Positions 56,369 through 64,000 of a DNA stretch of 64,000 nt are shown piece by piece (position 1 is the first letter of the stretch; the number at the start of each line of letters is the position of its first letter). A program made the position numbers and the translations under genes. The notes under the pieces are model-generated. The model did not search any database, was not told the DNA's origin, and saw only the letters and a program-made list of their open reading frames with translations. The stretch covers positions 1,426,001 through 1,490,000 of the forward strand of contig NZ_BNJF01000001.1 in NCBI RefSeq assembly GCF_016587355.1, read 5' to 3'. The stretch comes from Ktedonospora formicarum (GTDB lineage Bacteria > Chloroflexota > Ktedonobacteria > Ktedonobacterales > Ktedonobacteraceae).

Positions 56369-56789
56369 AGCGCCTATAGTATAGCACAAAGGCCTACTAG
56401 AGACATACCGGCCGCTGCTTATCCTATCACCTTTTTTGCTTGATGGCAGCGGCTTTATTCTTGCGGCAATACCAACGAGAAGGCATGGATTGTAACAGAC
56501 AAAGCACACTATAATTTATTGTTCCGTTATTGTGCTTCTAGCTCAACACATAACCCCTGAGAGCAATAAGGACACACAATAATCTATGAAGAAAGGTCGG
56601 CTAAGAATGAAATAGCCCTGTCAACCCCAAAACCATTGCATAATGCCTCATAGTTGCGATACACTGTACATTGCTAAGCAAGTGGACAGATTGAGAAAAC
56701 ATGACGATACATGTGGATAGGCTCAGGGAAAGAGATGGGGACAAGTGGAGTGGGGAGAAGCAGAAACTACTGAGGAAGATGGGTGCCAC
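56369..56789. other. Divergent intergenic region
   Basis: About 420 bp with AT-rich patches between serS and the DUF402 gene. No gene supported. Confidence 0.35.
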
Positions 56790-57266
56790 ATGATAACAAT
56801 CATTAAGCAGTCACCGCAAAGACGAGAAACCATACGTTATCAAGGTGAAGTTGTTGAACAGTTACCAAACGGCCTTCTTATTCAAGCCTACTGGACACTT
56901 CCAACACGCGATCTGGGCTATGTGTGCTTTGAAAAAGGTGACAGTTTCCTTGAGTACTATTACATAGATCGCTGGTTTAACATCTTCGCCATCGCTCACC
57001 CCGATGGAAAGCCCAAGGGCTGGTACTGCAATATAGCAGAGCCAGCTTACATTAGTGACACATCTATTGAACAGGTCGACTTACTCTTAGACGTATGGAT
57101 CAACATCAACGGGAAACACATCATTCTGGATGAAGATGAATTTGCCCAGGCAACCAACCTGAGCGAACAACAACGCCAGGGTGCTCAGGAAGGTCTTGAG
57201 GCGTTGCTGCATCTGCTCCATACACAACAAGCACCATTTACCACTCTAAGCGACTTCGGCGCTTAA
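56790..57266 (+). CDS. DUF402 family protein
   Basis: About 158 residues. The DUF402 fold is shown by YYYIDRWFNIFAI, KPKGWYCNIAEPAY, VDLLLDVWININGKHIILDEDEF, with the acidic metal-binding residues at the end of the barrel. Relatives such as FomD hydrolyse nucleotide-linked phosphonates or nucleoside diphosphates, but this protein's substrate is not known. ATG at 56790 was chosen; a GTG at 56745 is possible. Stands with the HAD gene 170 bp downstream. Confidence 0.82.
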   Translation: MITIIKQSPQRRETIRYQGEVVEQLPNGLLIQAYWTLPTRDLGYVCFEKGDSFLEYYYIDRWFNIFAIAHPDGKPKGWYCNIAEPAYISDTSIEQVDLLLDVWININGKHIILDEDEFAQATNLSEQQRQGAQEGLEALLHLLHTQQAPFTTLSDFGA

Positions 57267-57440
57267 TCTTTCAGCACGCAATCACATTGATGAACAACAA
57301 TATGCGCTTCTATACATGTGTATAGGACCTCCTGGCAAGCAGGGGTCTATGCAAGCAGATCACGTTCAGAGCATACAACATCACGTCGTCCGTAAGGGAG
57401 CTCTTTCGAGTGCCCTTCTTGAAGAATTGGTAGGATCACT

Positions 57441-57902
57441 ATGTTAAAGATCGATATCCCAGAACGAGAAACCATTGAACTACAGCATGCAGTTATTGAC
57501 ATCAATGGAACGCTAGCCGTTGATGGAGTCGCAATTGCAGGCATCGCAGAACGGCTCGATGAACTTTCCGAACAGCTTACCATTCATCTAATCACCGCTG
57601 GCACCCACAATCATTTACAAGAATTGGAGCGTGATCTAGGTTTTCGCCTCAACATTGCCCACCGCAGTGAAGAGAAATTGCGCTATGTCCGTGACCTGGG
57701 TCCTTCCAGGGTCGTGGCTATCGGCAACGGGGCTAACGATACTACCATGTTACGCCTGGCGGCACTTGGTATCGCAGTTATGGGAGAGGAAGGAGTATCG
57801 ATACGCGCGTTACAAGCTGCTGACGTCATCGTCTCCAGCCCTCACCATGCCATAGATCTTTTGTTAAAGCCCAAACGTCTGATCGCGACCCTACGCGGCT
57901 AG
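57441..57902 (+). CDS. HAD-family protein, soluble P-type ATPase-like
   Basis: A 153-residue haloacid dehalogenase-fold protein without a cap domain. Motif I is DINGTLAV, where the second catalytic Asp (DxD) is replaced by Asn, like P-type ATPases and the group sometimes called soluble P-type ATPase (COG4087-like). Motif II is HLITAGT; motif IV is GNGANDTTML. It may be a phosphatase of unknown substrate, or a weak one because of the Asn. AGGA precedes the ATG by 6 bp. Confidence 0.8.
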   Translation: MLKIDIPERETIELQHAVIDINGTLAVDGVAIAGIAERLDELSEQLTIHLITAGTHNHLQELERDLGFRLNIAHRSEEKLRYVRDLGPSRVVAIGNGANDTTMLRLAALGIAVMGEEGVSIRALQAADVIVSSPHHAIDLLLKPKRLIATLRG

Positions 57903-57977
57903 CCTATATCAAGGCAAAGATTGTGTTGCTGAAGACTTGAGCAGGTATAGTATTTCGTCCACATTTCATTTATTTCA

Positions 57978-58019
57978 ACAAGAACGGCCTCCTGTATCAT
58001 ACAGGGAGGCCGTTCTTGT
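57978..58019 (+). terminator. Terminator hairpin after the HAD gene
   Basis: A 15-bp stem (57978-57992 with 58005-58019) with further pairing in the loop, 76 bp after the HAD stop and about 95 bp before the stop of the convergent GTPase gene. Confidence 0.65.
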
Positions 58020-58112
58020 ATTCCAGAGTAGATACGAGATCTCCAAATTTGAAATGCTCATTCACATAATACACAAGAAGTACGGTAAAAAAATACAGCG
58101 CGGACCGTGCTG

Positions 58113-58688
58113 CTACAGATGTGTCATGACATTCTTACTAATCGCACGCAGTGTCGCAAACACACCTTTACCGCTGGAAGCAACCGCTTCAAAGCTTGGG
58201 ACACGTCGTCGGTTGAGATAGCGATCAAGCACTGGCACAGGTAAGGCATTGGGCATATCCCGCTTGTTCCACTGCATAATGAAAGGGAAATTGCCAAGAT
58301 CCTTGCCGAGCCGACGCATATTCATCTCAAGTTCAGCGATACTCTGAACATTCTCCTCGAACTTCTCAGCCTGTGAGTCAACAACAAATACGATACCATC
58401 GGCCCCATTGAGCACCGCCAAGCGTGTGCGCTCATAGAGGATCTGGCCCGGAACAGTATAGAGATAGAAACGAGTCCGAAAGTTCTGGATCTGTCCCAAT
58501 TCCAGAGGAAGAAAATCAAAGAAGAGCGTACGTTCAGTATCCGTCTTGATAGACAGCATTTCTCCGCGCACTTGCGGATTAATGCTTTGGTGAACGTACT
58601 GCAAATTGGTAGTTTTCCCGCAATAGCCGATGCCATAGTACACAATCTTACAATGGATCTCGCGGGTCGCAATATTAATGAACGCCAT
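58113..58688 (-). CDS. MglA/Gtr-type small GTPase
   Basis: A 191-residue Ras-like GTPase. P-loop YYGIGYCGKTTNLQYVH, switch II with the altered TVPGQ (MglA class), NKRDMP for guanine binding. Deleted usual membrane-anchor parts. Such GTPases set cell polarity and act as switches with roadblock proteins (MglB type). It is the last gene of a three-gene minus-strand operon after two roadblock genes, at 14 bp from the nearest. No gliding or type IV pilus gene is in the window, so the output is unknown. Confidence 0.92.
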   Translation of the reverse strand: MAFINIATREIHCKIVYYGIGYCGKTTNLQYVHQSINPQVRGEMLSIKTDTERTLFFDFLPLELGQIQNFRTRFYLYTVPGQILYERTRLAVLNGADGIVFVVDSQAEKFEENVQSIAELEMNMRRLGKDLGNFPFIMQWNKRDMPNALPVPVLDRYLNRRRVPSFEAVASSGKGVFATLRAISKNVMTHL

Positions 58689-58702
58689 ATGAGCCAGGCC
58701 CC

Positions 58703-59197
58703 TTAATCGCGGAAGAGCAGATCAATGGTATCTTCGACAGACGAGCGGAATTGGAGATTGATAACCGAAGACTTGGTGCGCGAGGTATCAGTACGAACGC
58801 GCTCCAGAATGCGCCCCAATTCATCGGCGGCTTTCTTCGAAAGCACTTTTACCAGGCCAATATGAGTCAGTTTATCAAAAATAATGACCAGAAGCCACTG
58901 CTCCTCAACCATGGAGGTAAAGATATTTTCCTGCACACCTTGTTGAAAGATACTGCGGAAATCCTTTTCGTTGAGCAATTTCGCCACTTCGCGCGAAGAG
59001 GAGAAAACACCCGCCAGCAAAGCTCCAAGAGTCGTTGCCTTGCTACGCGACTCAGAACCTTGAACCGCTACCACCTGTCCGCTCTTGTCAATCAGCATTG
59101 TCGAAGTGGCATTGGTATCGTTCATCAGTTTCGCTAATAAGGCCGTAATAGTAATGAGTTCGCGATCAGAAATGACCAGATTTGTCAGCTGTTCCAT
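58703..59197 (-). CDS. Roadblock/LC7-domain protein, longer partner
   Basis: About 164 residues. A roadblock/LC7 domain is expected from the helix-strand pattern LAKLMNDTNATSTMLIDKSGQVVAV and from SSREVAKLLNEKDF, FTSMVEEQWLLVIIFD, HIGLVKVLSKKAADELG, followed by a charged tail. MglB-like members activate the partner GTPase as GAPs. ATG at 59197 has GGAGGG 10 bp upstream and was chosen over 59230. Middle gene of the operon, between the shorter roadblock gene and the GTPase. Confidence 0.85.
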   Translation of the reverse strand: MEQLTNLVISDRELITITALLAKLMNDTNATSTMLIDKSGQVVAVQGSESRSKATTLGALLAGVFSSSREVAKLLNEKDFRSIFQQGVQENIFTSMVEEQWLLVIIFDKLTHIGLVKVLSKKAADELGRILERVRTDTSRTKSSVINLQFRSSVEDTIDLLFRD

Positions 59198-59257
59198 GAA
59201 CGCGCCGCCCTCCGTATACACGCCAAACAAAAGTTATTGACCATTATTCCCTACCAG

Positions 59258-59623
59258 TTACGCTATATCAAGAGCTTCAAGGATCTCGCCACGACTAGTG
59301 CGGACCAGGTGGCGTACGCGACCAAGATTCGAGGCGCTATCGAAGAGGGTTACCATCAAGGCAAAATCTCCCAGAGGGTCGACGCTGACTAAGCCATGCT
59401 CATATTCCATAATCACCCCAACAACACTCCCACGCGCAATCTCCTGACCAAGCGCCTCAGCAGTACTCAAGCCCGTAGTCATAATCGCCCCAACGGCTTC
59501 CATATCTTCTTTTCCATCGCGAGTCATGCCCTCTATCATCAGGCCATCGCGACCCACAATGATCGCCTGGCGCACGCCAGGGATTGCTAAAAAACGGCTC
59601 AGTGTCTGTTTTAAATCAACCAT
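59258..59623 (-). CDS. Roadblock/LC7-domain protein, short
   Basis: A 121-residue single roadblock domain. Motifs RQAIIVGRDGLMIEGM, LSTAEALGQEIARGSVVGVIMEYE, LMVTLFDSASNLGRVRHLV. It closes the roadblock pair that likely works on the MglA-like GTPase, as GAP or GDP-exchange factor. First gene of the minus-strand operon, 60 bp ahead of the longer roadblock gene. Confidence 0.88.
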   Translation of the reverse strand: MVDLKQTLSRFLAIPGVRQAIIVGRDGLMIEGMTRDGKEDMEAVGAIMTTGLSTAEALGQEIARGSVVGVIMEYEHGLVSVDPLGDFALMVTLFDSASNLGRVRHLVRTSRGEILEALDIA

Positions 59624-59920
59624 TCTTTCCTCCGCGCACGGCAGGTTTCTTGCAAATGAGTGTGTTGTTTGGAATGACCCTAGTTATTCTATTCTATAGG
59701 CGGACGGGACGCAATCGGCTGGGACATCTTGGCTAATCTACACGCACGCGCTCTCATGCTAATACGCGAGCCTCAGGCTTGGCTCTACTCAAGCCACCAA
59801 TATGTTAGCATATTGCAACTCAGAGGAGAAAGATACGCTCAATCAGCAAGATTTGCATGTATGTTACAATAACGCTTGCTTACGATAGTCTATATTTCCC
59901 CTATTAAGAAAGAAGGGATC
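59624..59920. other. Divergent intergenic region
   Basis: About 295 bp between the roadblock operon and the TMEM175 gene. No gene or clear promoter was found. Confidence 0.35.
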
Positions 59921-60652
59921 ATGCAGAAGAGAGATTTGCCGCCCCAAACACAATGGTTGAAGTCAATTGTACCCCTCGAAATAGAGCTAGGTACCGAACG
60001 ACTGATCATGTTAAGTGACGGCGTATTTGCTATCGCGATGACATTGCTCGTCCTTGATATTCGTATTCCCACAGAGGCAAAGGATTTTCATGATGGCTTG
60101 ACCCTACTACTAAATAAATCTATTTATTACGTGATTACATTTGCAGTCATTGGAGGCTACTGGCGTTTTCATCGTAATCTCATGCATATAGTGAAACGCG
60201 CAGACGTCCCTTTTACAAATCTGAGCTTGCTCTATCTCGCGCTGGTAGCTTTTTTCCCGGCTGCGATGAACCTATTGGGGGAATATGGTAATCATGCTGA
60301 GGCCGTCATTATCTATGTTTTAGTCCTAGCGGGGTGCGGCTTTCTAGGCCAATGCCTCTGGCTCTACGCTGTATGGCATGGCCGCTTAACTGACGTGAAT
60401 ATTGGACGTGAGGTGTTTATATATCGCCTGACCGCTCCTTTGCTATTTCCTGTTATCATTTGCCTTTCGTTATTATTATTATTTATCCCTGGTATTCAGC
60501 CAACAATAGTTTTCTGGTCCTGGTTCTCTCTTCCGCTTTTTAGCATGTTCTTCCGCATACTCTATAGTTACTTCAACAGACTCATGACACGACCACAGCC
60601 AGCTCAACCTAGCGAAGCTCAAGCTGAGCAAACTCCAATCAGGCAACCATAA
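59921..60652 (+). CDS. TMEM175-family potassium channel (DUF1211)
   Basis: About 243 residues. Six hydrophobic segments; the signature RLIMLSDGVFAIAMTLLVLDI (R-x3-FSD-like filter segment of TMEM175) lies in helix 1. Bacterial TMEM175 proteins form potassium channels without the classic TVGYG filter. The second segment pair reads YVITFAVIGGYWRFHRNLM. ATG at 59921 has AAGAAGGGATC upstream and replaces the TTG at 59876. Pairs with the amidase gene 56 bp after. Confidence 0.88.
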   Translation: MQKRDLPPQTQWLKSIVPLEIELGTERLIMLSDGVFAIAMTLLVLDIRIPTEAKDFHDGLTLLLNKSIYYVITFAVIGGYWRFHRNLMHIVKRADVPFTNLSLLYLALVAFFPAAMNLLGEYGNHAEAVIIYVLVLAGCGFLGQCLWLYAVWHGRLTDVNIGREVFIYRLTAPLLFPVIICLSLLLLFIPGIQPTIVFWSWFSLPLFSMFFRILYSYFNRLMTRPQPAQPSEAQAEQTPIRQP

Positions 60653-60708
60653 AGAAAAGGGCATGACAGAGCGTAGATAACACAATATATTAAGGAGGCA
60701 ATGCTGAC

Positions 60709-61239
60709 ATGGATGAAGCAGGAACTTTATGGATGCCTTCACCAAACTTCTTTGTGGGGCGCTTGGGGCATTCGGTGCGCTGGTTGATTGTACATGGTAC
60801 GGCTGGCTTCACAAGTGCTCAGGAGGTAGGCGACTTCTTTCAACGCGCTGACGTGAGCACACACTATACCATCGGACGTGATGGGACTATTGTGCAATCA
60901 GTTCGCGAGCATGACGCAGCCTGGGGAAACGGCTATGTGAGCGAAGGACATGATGCCTGGTGGGACCCAACGCTCAATCCTAACTATGTGACGATTTCTA
61001 TTGAGCATGTCAAGCCGAGTCACGACAACTCTGACGCGCTCACACCTATTCAGACAGAAACGAGTTTCCGCTTGATACGTAGTATCTGCGAACGCCACAC
61101 AATCCCTAAACAACGTGCGGATGCTGGCGGGGGCATTACAGGTCACTACTCGATGGACCCTGTAGGGCGCCACTTCTGTCCCGGTCCCTATCCCTGGGAA
61201 GAGCTCTTTGCTTTCCTTGCCAACCACACATCCAAATAA
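60709..61239 (+). CDS. N-acetylmuramoyl-L-alanine amidase (Amidase_2)
   Basis: A 176-residue zinc amidase without a signal peptide. WLIVHGTAG holds the first zinc His, STHYTIGRDGTIVQSV the active-site strand, GHYSMDPVGRHFCPGPYPW the second His and the Cys/Asp ligands. It cuts the bond between glycan and peptide of peptidoglycan. Without a secretion signal its cell target is unclear (possibly internal recycling or lysis). AAGGAGG lies ahead of the ATG. Followed by a terminator. Confidence 0.85.
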   Translation: MDEAGTLWMPSPNFFVGRLGHSVRWLIVHGTAGFTSAQEVGDFFQRADVSTHYTIGRDGTIVQSVREHDAAWGNGYVSEGHDAWWDPTLNPNYVTISIEHVKPSHDNSDALTPIQTETSFRLIRSICERHTIPKQRADAGGGITGHYSMDPVGRHFCPGPYPWEELFAFLANHTSK

Positions 61240-61242
61240 ATG

Positions 61243-61280
61243 GAAGGAGCAATCCCTTTCTCAACAGGGATTGCTCCTTC
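61243..61280 (+). terminator. Terminator after the amidase gene
   Basis: A perfect 15-bp stem (61243-61257 with 61266-61280), 8-nt loop, 3 bp past the stop codon. T-run is short. Confidence 0.65.
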
Positions 61281-61360
61281 GCTAGCGCAGGCTTTTATTT
61301 CCTGCGCCTATATTACTTATTCTTCTTCACGCACGTTACAGCGCGCATACCTGCCTTGTA

Positions 61361-61807
61361 TTACGGCTGGCACTGCCACTCATACCAGCTATAACCATCG
61401 CGCTGGAAGATATGATAGGCGGCTTTGATGTTGGCATAGGCATCGTATGGCGAGCTTCCAGCCATCGGCGTCCCATTCCAGGTGCTAGGATAAAGAATCT
61501 GGAAGACGCCTGCCGCGTGGCTCCCGCCAATTGGTGTCGAGTTGGTCGCGCCTGGATTGAACTGTGACTCACAACGTGCGACATTGATCGCCTGACCAGA
61601 ATAAGAGCCAAAGACCTCGCGAATCATCGAGACCACATCCGTTGGGGCCGCGCTGGTATGTTCTTTTGCGGACGCGGTACGCGTCCCGAGACCAAGCATG
61701 GCTCCCATCAGCATGAGACCAAGCATCGATCCCAGTCCTAGTTTGATCAGGAGATATTTCAGGTTGTTCGGCTGTTTCGATGTCTGGTGAATCTGCTGCT
61801 TTTTCAA
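61361..61807 (-). CDS. Secreted lysozyme-like transglycosylase
   Basis: A 148-residue protein. TTG start with AAAGGAG upstream. An N-terminal signal anchor (about 15-42, ending TASAKEHT) is followed by a small lysozyme-like domain: INVARCESQFNPGA with the acid Glu after Cys, GVFQILYPSTW, YANIKAAYHIFQRDGYSWYEWQ. It likely cleaves peptidoglycan glycan strands during growth or germination. The catalytic Glu is in CESQF. Convergent with the amidase gene. Confidence 0.85.
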   Translation of the reverse strand: MKKQQIHQTSKQPNNLKYLLIKLGLGSMLGLMLMGAMLGLGTRTASAKEHTSAAPTDVVSMIREVFGSYSGQAINVARCESQFNPGATNSTPIGGSHAAGVFQILYPSTWNGTPMAGSSPYDAYANIKAAYHIFQRDGYSWYEWQCQP

Positions 61808-62203
61808 GAAAGCTCCTTTCGTACTACCCCAGAAATGCCTCTAACACACCCCGAGATAACGCTGTTCAAATGAATAAGGCGACTCCTTGCCACCTCATTA
61901 TCTATTAGTGATTGGGTAGAAACCATATCACTACAACTGTTACTAAAGCTATACGGCAGCTTTATAGAAGACTTGAAAAAACATAGTACCACCTGGCTAT
62001 CATAGGATAGTGCATAATCTAATTAATAACTATTTATATGTGTAATATGATAATAGGTTTATTTATACACAGATTATCGTGGCATTTTATATACATAAGC
62101 GTCATAAGGGGTTTCTGGCTGTTCAGGACTTTTAGTACCAGGGTCCTATTGCAAGCTTGAGAGCTATCTCATAAAAGTACATTGAACCCAGGGTTATACC
62201 AAA
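61808..62203. other. Intergenic region
   Basis: About 395 bp, AT-rich around 61980-62060. No gene supported. Confidence 0.35.
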
Positions 62204-62242
62204 AAGCAGCCCCCTTCACCTCTTAAATGAAGGGGGCTGCTT
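62204..62242 (-). terminator. Terminator of guaB
   Basis: A perfect 15-bp GC-rich stem (62204-62218 with 62228-62242), 9-nt loop, and on the minus strand a run of T at its far side, 19 bp past the guaB stop. Confidence 0.85.
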
Positions 62243-62260
62243 GATATATTAAAGGGCGCC

Positions 62261-63763
62261 TTAGCGTCCCTTACTCCCATAGTTGGGGGCTTCTTTAGTA
62301 ATCATGACATCATGGGGATGGCTCTCTCGCAGACCCGCATTAGTGATACGAACAAAACGCGTCGTCTCCTGCATCGCCACGATATCAGATGCTCCTGCAT
62401 AGCCCATTGACTGACGTAGACCACCTACAAGCTGATAGATAAAGGGACTCAACATACCCTTATAGGGGACGCGCGCTTCAATACCCTCAGCGATGACCTG
62501 GGACTCGTCCTTCCCTTCTTGGAAGTAACGATCCTTGCTATAACTGCGCTGCTTCATAGCGGCGACTGAGCCCATGCCTCTATAGTCCTTAAAGCGCTCG
62601 CCGTGAGAGATAATTAACTCACCTGGGCTCTCGTCGACACCCGCGAGCAGACTACCAATCATCACTGTATCCGCGCCTGCGACAATGGCCTTAGCGATAT
62701 CTCCGGAGTACTGCACGCCACCATCAGCGATAATCGGCACACCATATTGGCGTGCGACACGAGCACAATCATATACCGCGCTAATCTGGGGCATACCCAC
62801 ACCAGCAATGATACGCGTTGTACAGATGGAACCAGGGCCAACGCCAACCTTGACACCATCCACCCCAACTTCAATAAGAGCCCGCGTCGCCTCAGCTGTC
62901 ACAACGTTGCCAGCAATCACGTCAACACGCTTACCAAAGAGGTCTTTAATACGAGCCACGCCTTCAATTACCATGTGCGAGTGTGCATGCGATGTGTCAA
63001 TTACAATTACGTCAACGCCCTCTTCCACCAGTGCGCCAGCGCGCTGCTCAGACTCCGTACCAACCCCAATGGCAGCGGCCACACGTAAGCGACCAAACTG
63101 GTCCTTCGCGGCGTGAGGGAACATGGTCTTCTTCTGAATATCTTTCATCGTAATGAGGCCCTTCAACATACCGTGGTCATCTACCACAGGTAGCTTCTCA
63201 ACCTTATAACGATGAAGGCTCTCACGAGCCTGCTCCAACGTTGTTCCCACCGGAACCGTAATCAGATTGCTACTCGTCATCAATTCTGAGATAGGGCGAT
63301 CCACATTGGTCTCAAAGCGCATATCACGGTTTGTCAGGATGCCAACGAGTTTGCCATTCTCAGTGATGGGGATACCAGAGATATGGAAATGCGCCATGAC
63401 ATCAAGAGCTTCGCGCAGAGGAGCATGAGGTTCCAGCGTGATAGGATCGGTAATCATACCGGACTCAGAACGTTTCACCTTATCAACTTCACGTGCCTGA
63501 TCTTCAATAGAGAGGTTTCTGTGGATTACACCAATACCACCCTCGCGTGCCAGGGCAATCGCTAGACGTGCCTCTGTCACTGTATCCATAGCAGCGCTGA
63601 CGATAGGAACATTAATATCTACATTACGCGAGAAACGGGTCCGCGTTGAAACATCAGAAGGAAGAATAGAGGAAGCAGCAGGAATTATCAGCACATCATC
63701 AAAGGTAAGACCCTCTTTGGCAAACTTCTCATCAAAGGCACCAGACAAGTGCTCCGAAGACAT
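62261..63763 (-). CDS. guaB: IMP dehydrogenase
   Basis: About 500 residues. Catalyses the NAD-dependent step IMP to XMP in guanine nucleotide synthesis. The TIM barrel starts [20 protein letters not shown]; the Cys loop is [15 protein letters not shown]; the flap ends with the usual [13 protein letters not shown]. Two CBS domains lie inside the barrel at about residues 100-215. The frame extends further upstream, but ATG at 63763 has GGAGG 12 bp upstream and matches family length. Single gene with own promoter and terminator. Confidence 0.97.
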   Translation of the reverse strand: MSSEHLSGAFDEKFAKEGLTFDDVLIIPAASSILPSDVSTRTRFSRNVDINVPIVSAAMDTVTEARLAIALAREGGIGVIHRNLSIEDQAREVDKVKRSESGMITDPITLEPHAPLREALDVMAHFHISGIPITENGKLVGILTNRDMRFETNVDRPISELMTSSNLITVPVGTTLEQARESLHRYKVEKLPVVDDHGMLKGLITMKDIQKKTMFPHAAKDQFGRLRVAAAIGVGTESEQRAGALVEEGVDVIVIDTSHAHSHMVIEGVARIKDLFGKRVDVIAGNVVTAEATRALIEVGVDGVKVGVGPGSICTTRIIAGVGMPQISAVYDCARVARQYGVPIIADGGVQYSGDIAKAIVAGADTVMIGSLLAGVDESPGELIISHGERFKDYRGMGSVAAMKQRSYSKDRYFQEGKDESQVIAEGIEARVPYKGMLSPFIYQLVGGLRQSMGYAGASDIVAMQETTRFVRITNAGLRESHPHDVMITKEAPNYGSKGR

Positions 63764-63790
63764 AACGGCAATATCCTCCTTAAAAAAAGG

Positions 63791-63818
63791 CCAGCACACG
63801 TCAAGCTACGTATGCTGG
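63791..63818. other. Hairpin in the guaB leader
   Basis: CCAGCA (63791-63796) pairs with TGCTGG (63813-63818), with an inner ACGT pair. Located just ahead of the guaB ribosome site; could affect translation. Confidence 0.4.
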
Positions 63819-63923
63819 ACAGCCTCACATGGAGGCAGTATACGATGTATCTACCCTAAAAGAAGAGCCTGGGAGTTCTCGCAAAAGAACACACAGGACA
63901 ATACTATGCAAAGATTTCCCGAT

Positions 63924-63953
63924 AGTGTAACACCTGAGATTATGCCACGTCAA
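63924..63953 (-). promoter_or_regulatory. Likely guaB promoter
   Basis: On the minus strand TTGACG (63948-63953), 18-bp spacer, TACACT (63924-63929). Positioned about 160 bp ahead of guaB. Consensus match is moderate. Confidence 0.5.
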
Positions 63954-64000
63954 ATCTTTCAATACCACCAATACCTCAACGTAATCAAACACATTATTAC

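Noticed and set aside
1..64000. CRISPR arrays, rRNA genes, complete insertion sequences or prophage genes
   Set aside because: No regularly spaced repeats, no rRNA-like stretch, and no transposase, integrase or phage structural gene could be identified on either strand.

Overview
The window looks like chromosomal DNA of a filamentous, spore-forming Chloroflexota of the class Ktedonobacteria. The basis is gene content and style: a MalT-like LuxR regulator, DUF4388 and roadblock/LC7 proteins with an MglA-type GTPase, class F sortase, DUF929, many class 4 glycosyltransferases and PP2C phosphatases, and near-balanced base composition. This is inference from family knowledge; no rRNA is present to confirm it. 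No phage, plasmid, CRISPR or complete insertion sequence was seen, so most of the window reads as ordinary chromosome.

Layout. 1-8 kb: partial GT39 membrane glycosyltransferase, frameshifted HTH-GAF regulator, ClpC-type ATPase, MFS exporter, two identical tRNA-Arg genes, ArsR regulator. 8-15 kb: aspS, a membrane PP2C phosphatase with an extracellular domain, an unknown protein paired with an MBL-fold hydrolase. 15-22.5 kb: an exopolysaccharide block on the + strand (two GT4 enzymes, polyprenyl glycosylphosphotransferase, Wzz-like protein, degenerate BY-kinase, membrane protein, sortase). 22.5-35 kb: glutaryl-CoA dehydrogenase-like enzyme, glucosaminidase, tRNA-dihydrouridine synthase, SRPBCC protein, an orphan promoter-to-terminator RNA unit, fused homocysteine methyltransferase/MTHFR, lepA-mnmA. 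35-50 kb: second PP2C phosphatase, SWIM protein with an unusual leader, S53 protease lipoprotein, ABC-2 exporter, MalT-like regulator with a GT4 gene, secretion-type ATPase, histidine phosphatase, thioredoxin-like DUF929 protein. 50-64 kb: tRNA-Glu, moeA, AAA+ regulator, DUF4388 protein, tRNA-Ser next to serS, DUF402 and HAD proteins, two roadblock proteins with an MglA-like GTPase, TMEM175 channel, two cell-wall hydrolases, guaB.

How genes work together. The clearest functional blocks are the exopolysaccharide cluster and the three-gene roadblock/roadblock/GTPase operon, a likely regulatory GTPase switch. Translation genes (aspS, serS, lepA, mnmA, dus and four tRNAs) are scattered through it. 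Several enzymes remodel the cell wall (glucosaminidase, amidase, lysozyme-like protein, sortase).

Two overall observations matter to a user. First, four genes (HTH-GAF, clpC, the SRPBCC gene, the methyltransferase/MTHFR fusion) are each broken by the loss of one base in a run of four or five C/G. Adding one C or G restores a full family-like protein each time, which points to sequencing error. Second, two short units consist of a promoter, a tiny open reading frame and a terminator with no recognisable protein gene (about 29.46-29.93 kb and 38.22-38.47 kb), and a small dispersed palindromic repeat occurs in several intergenic regions. These are the best candidates for something not yet described.
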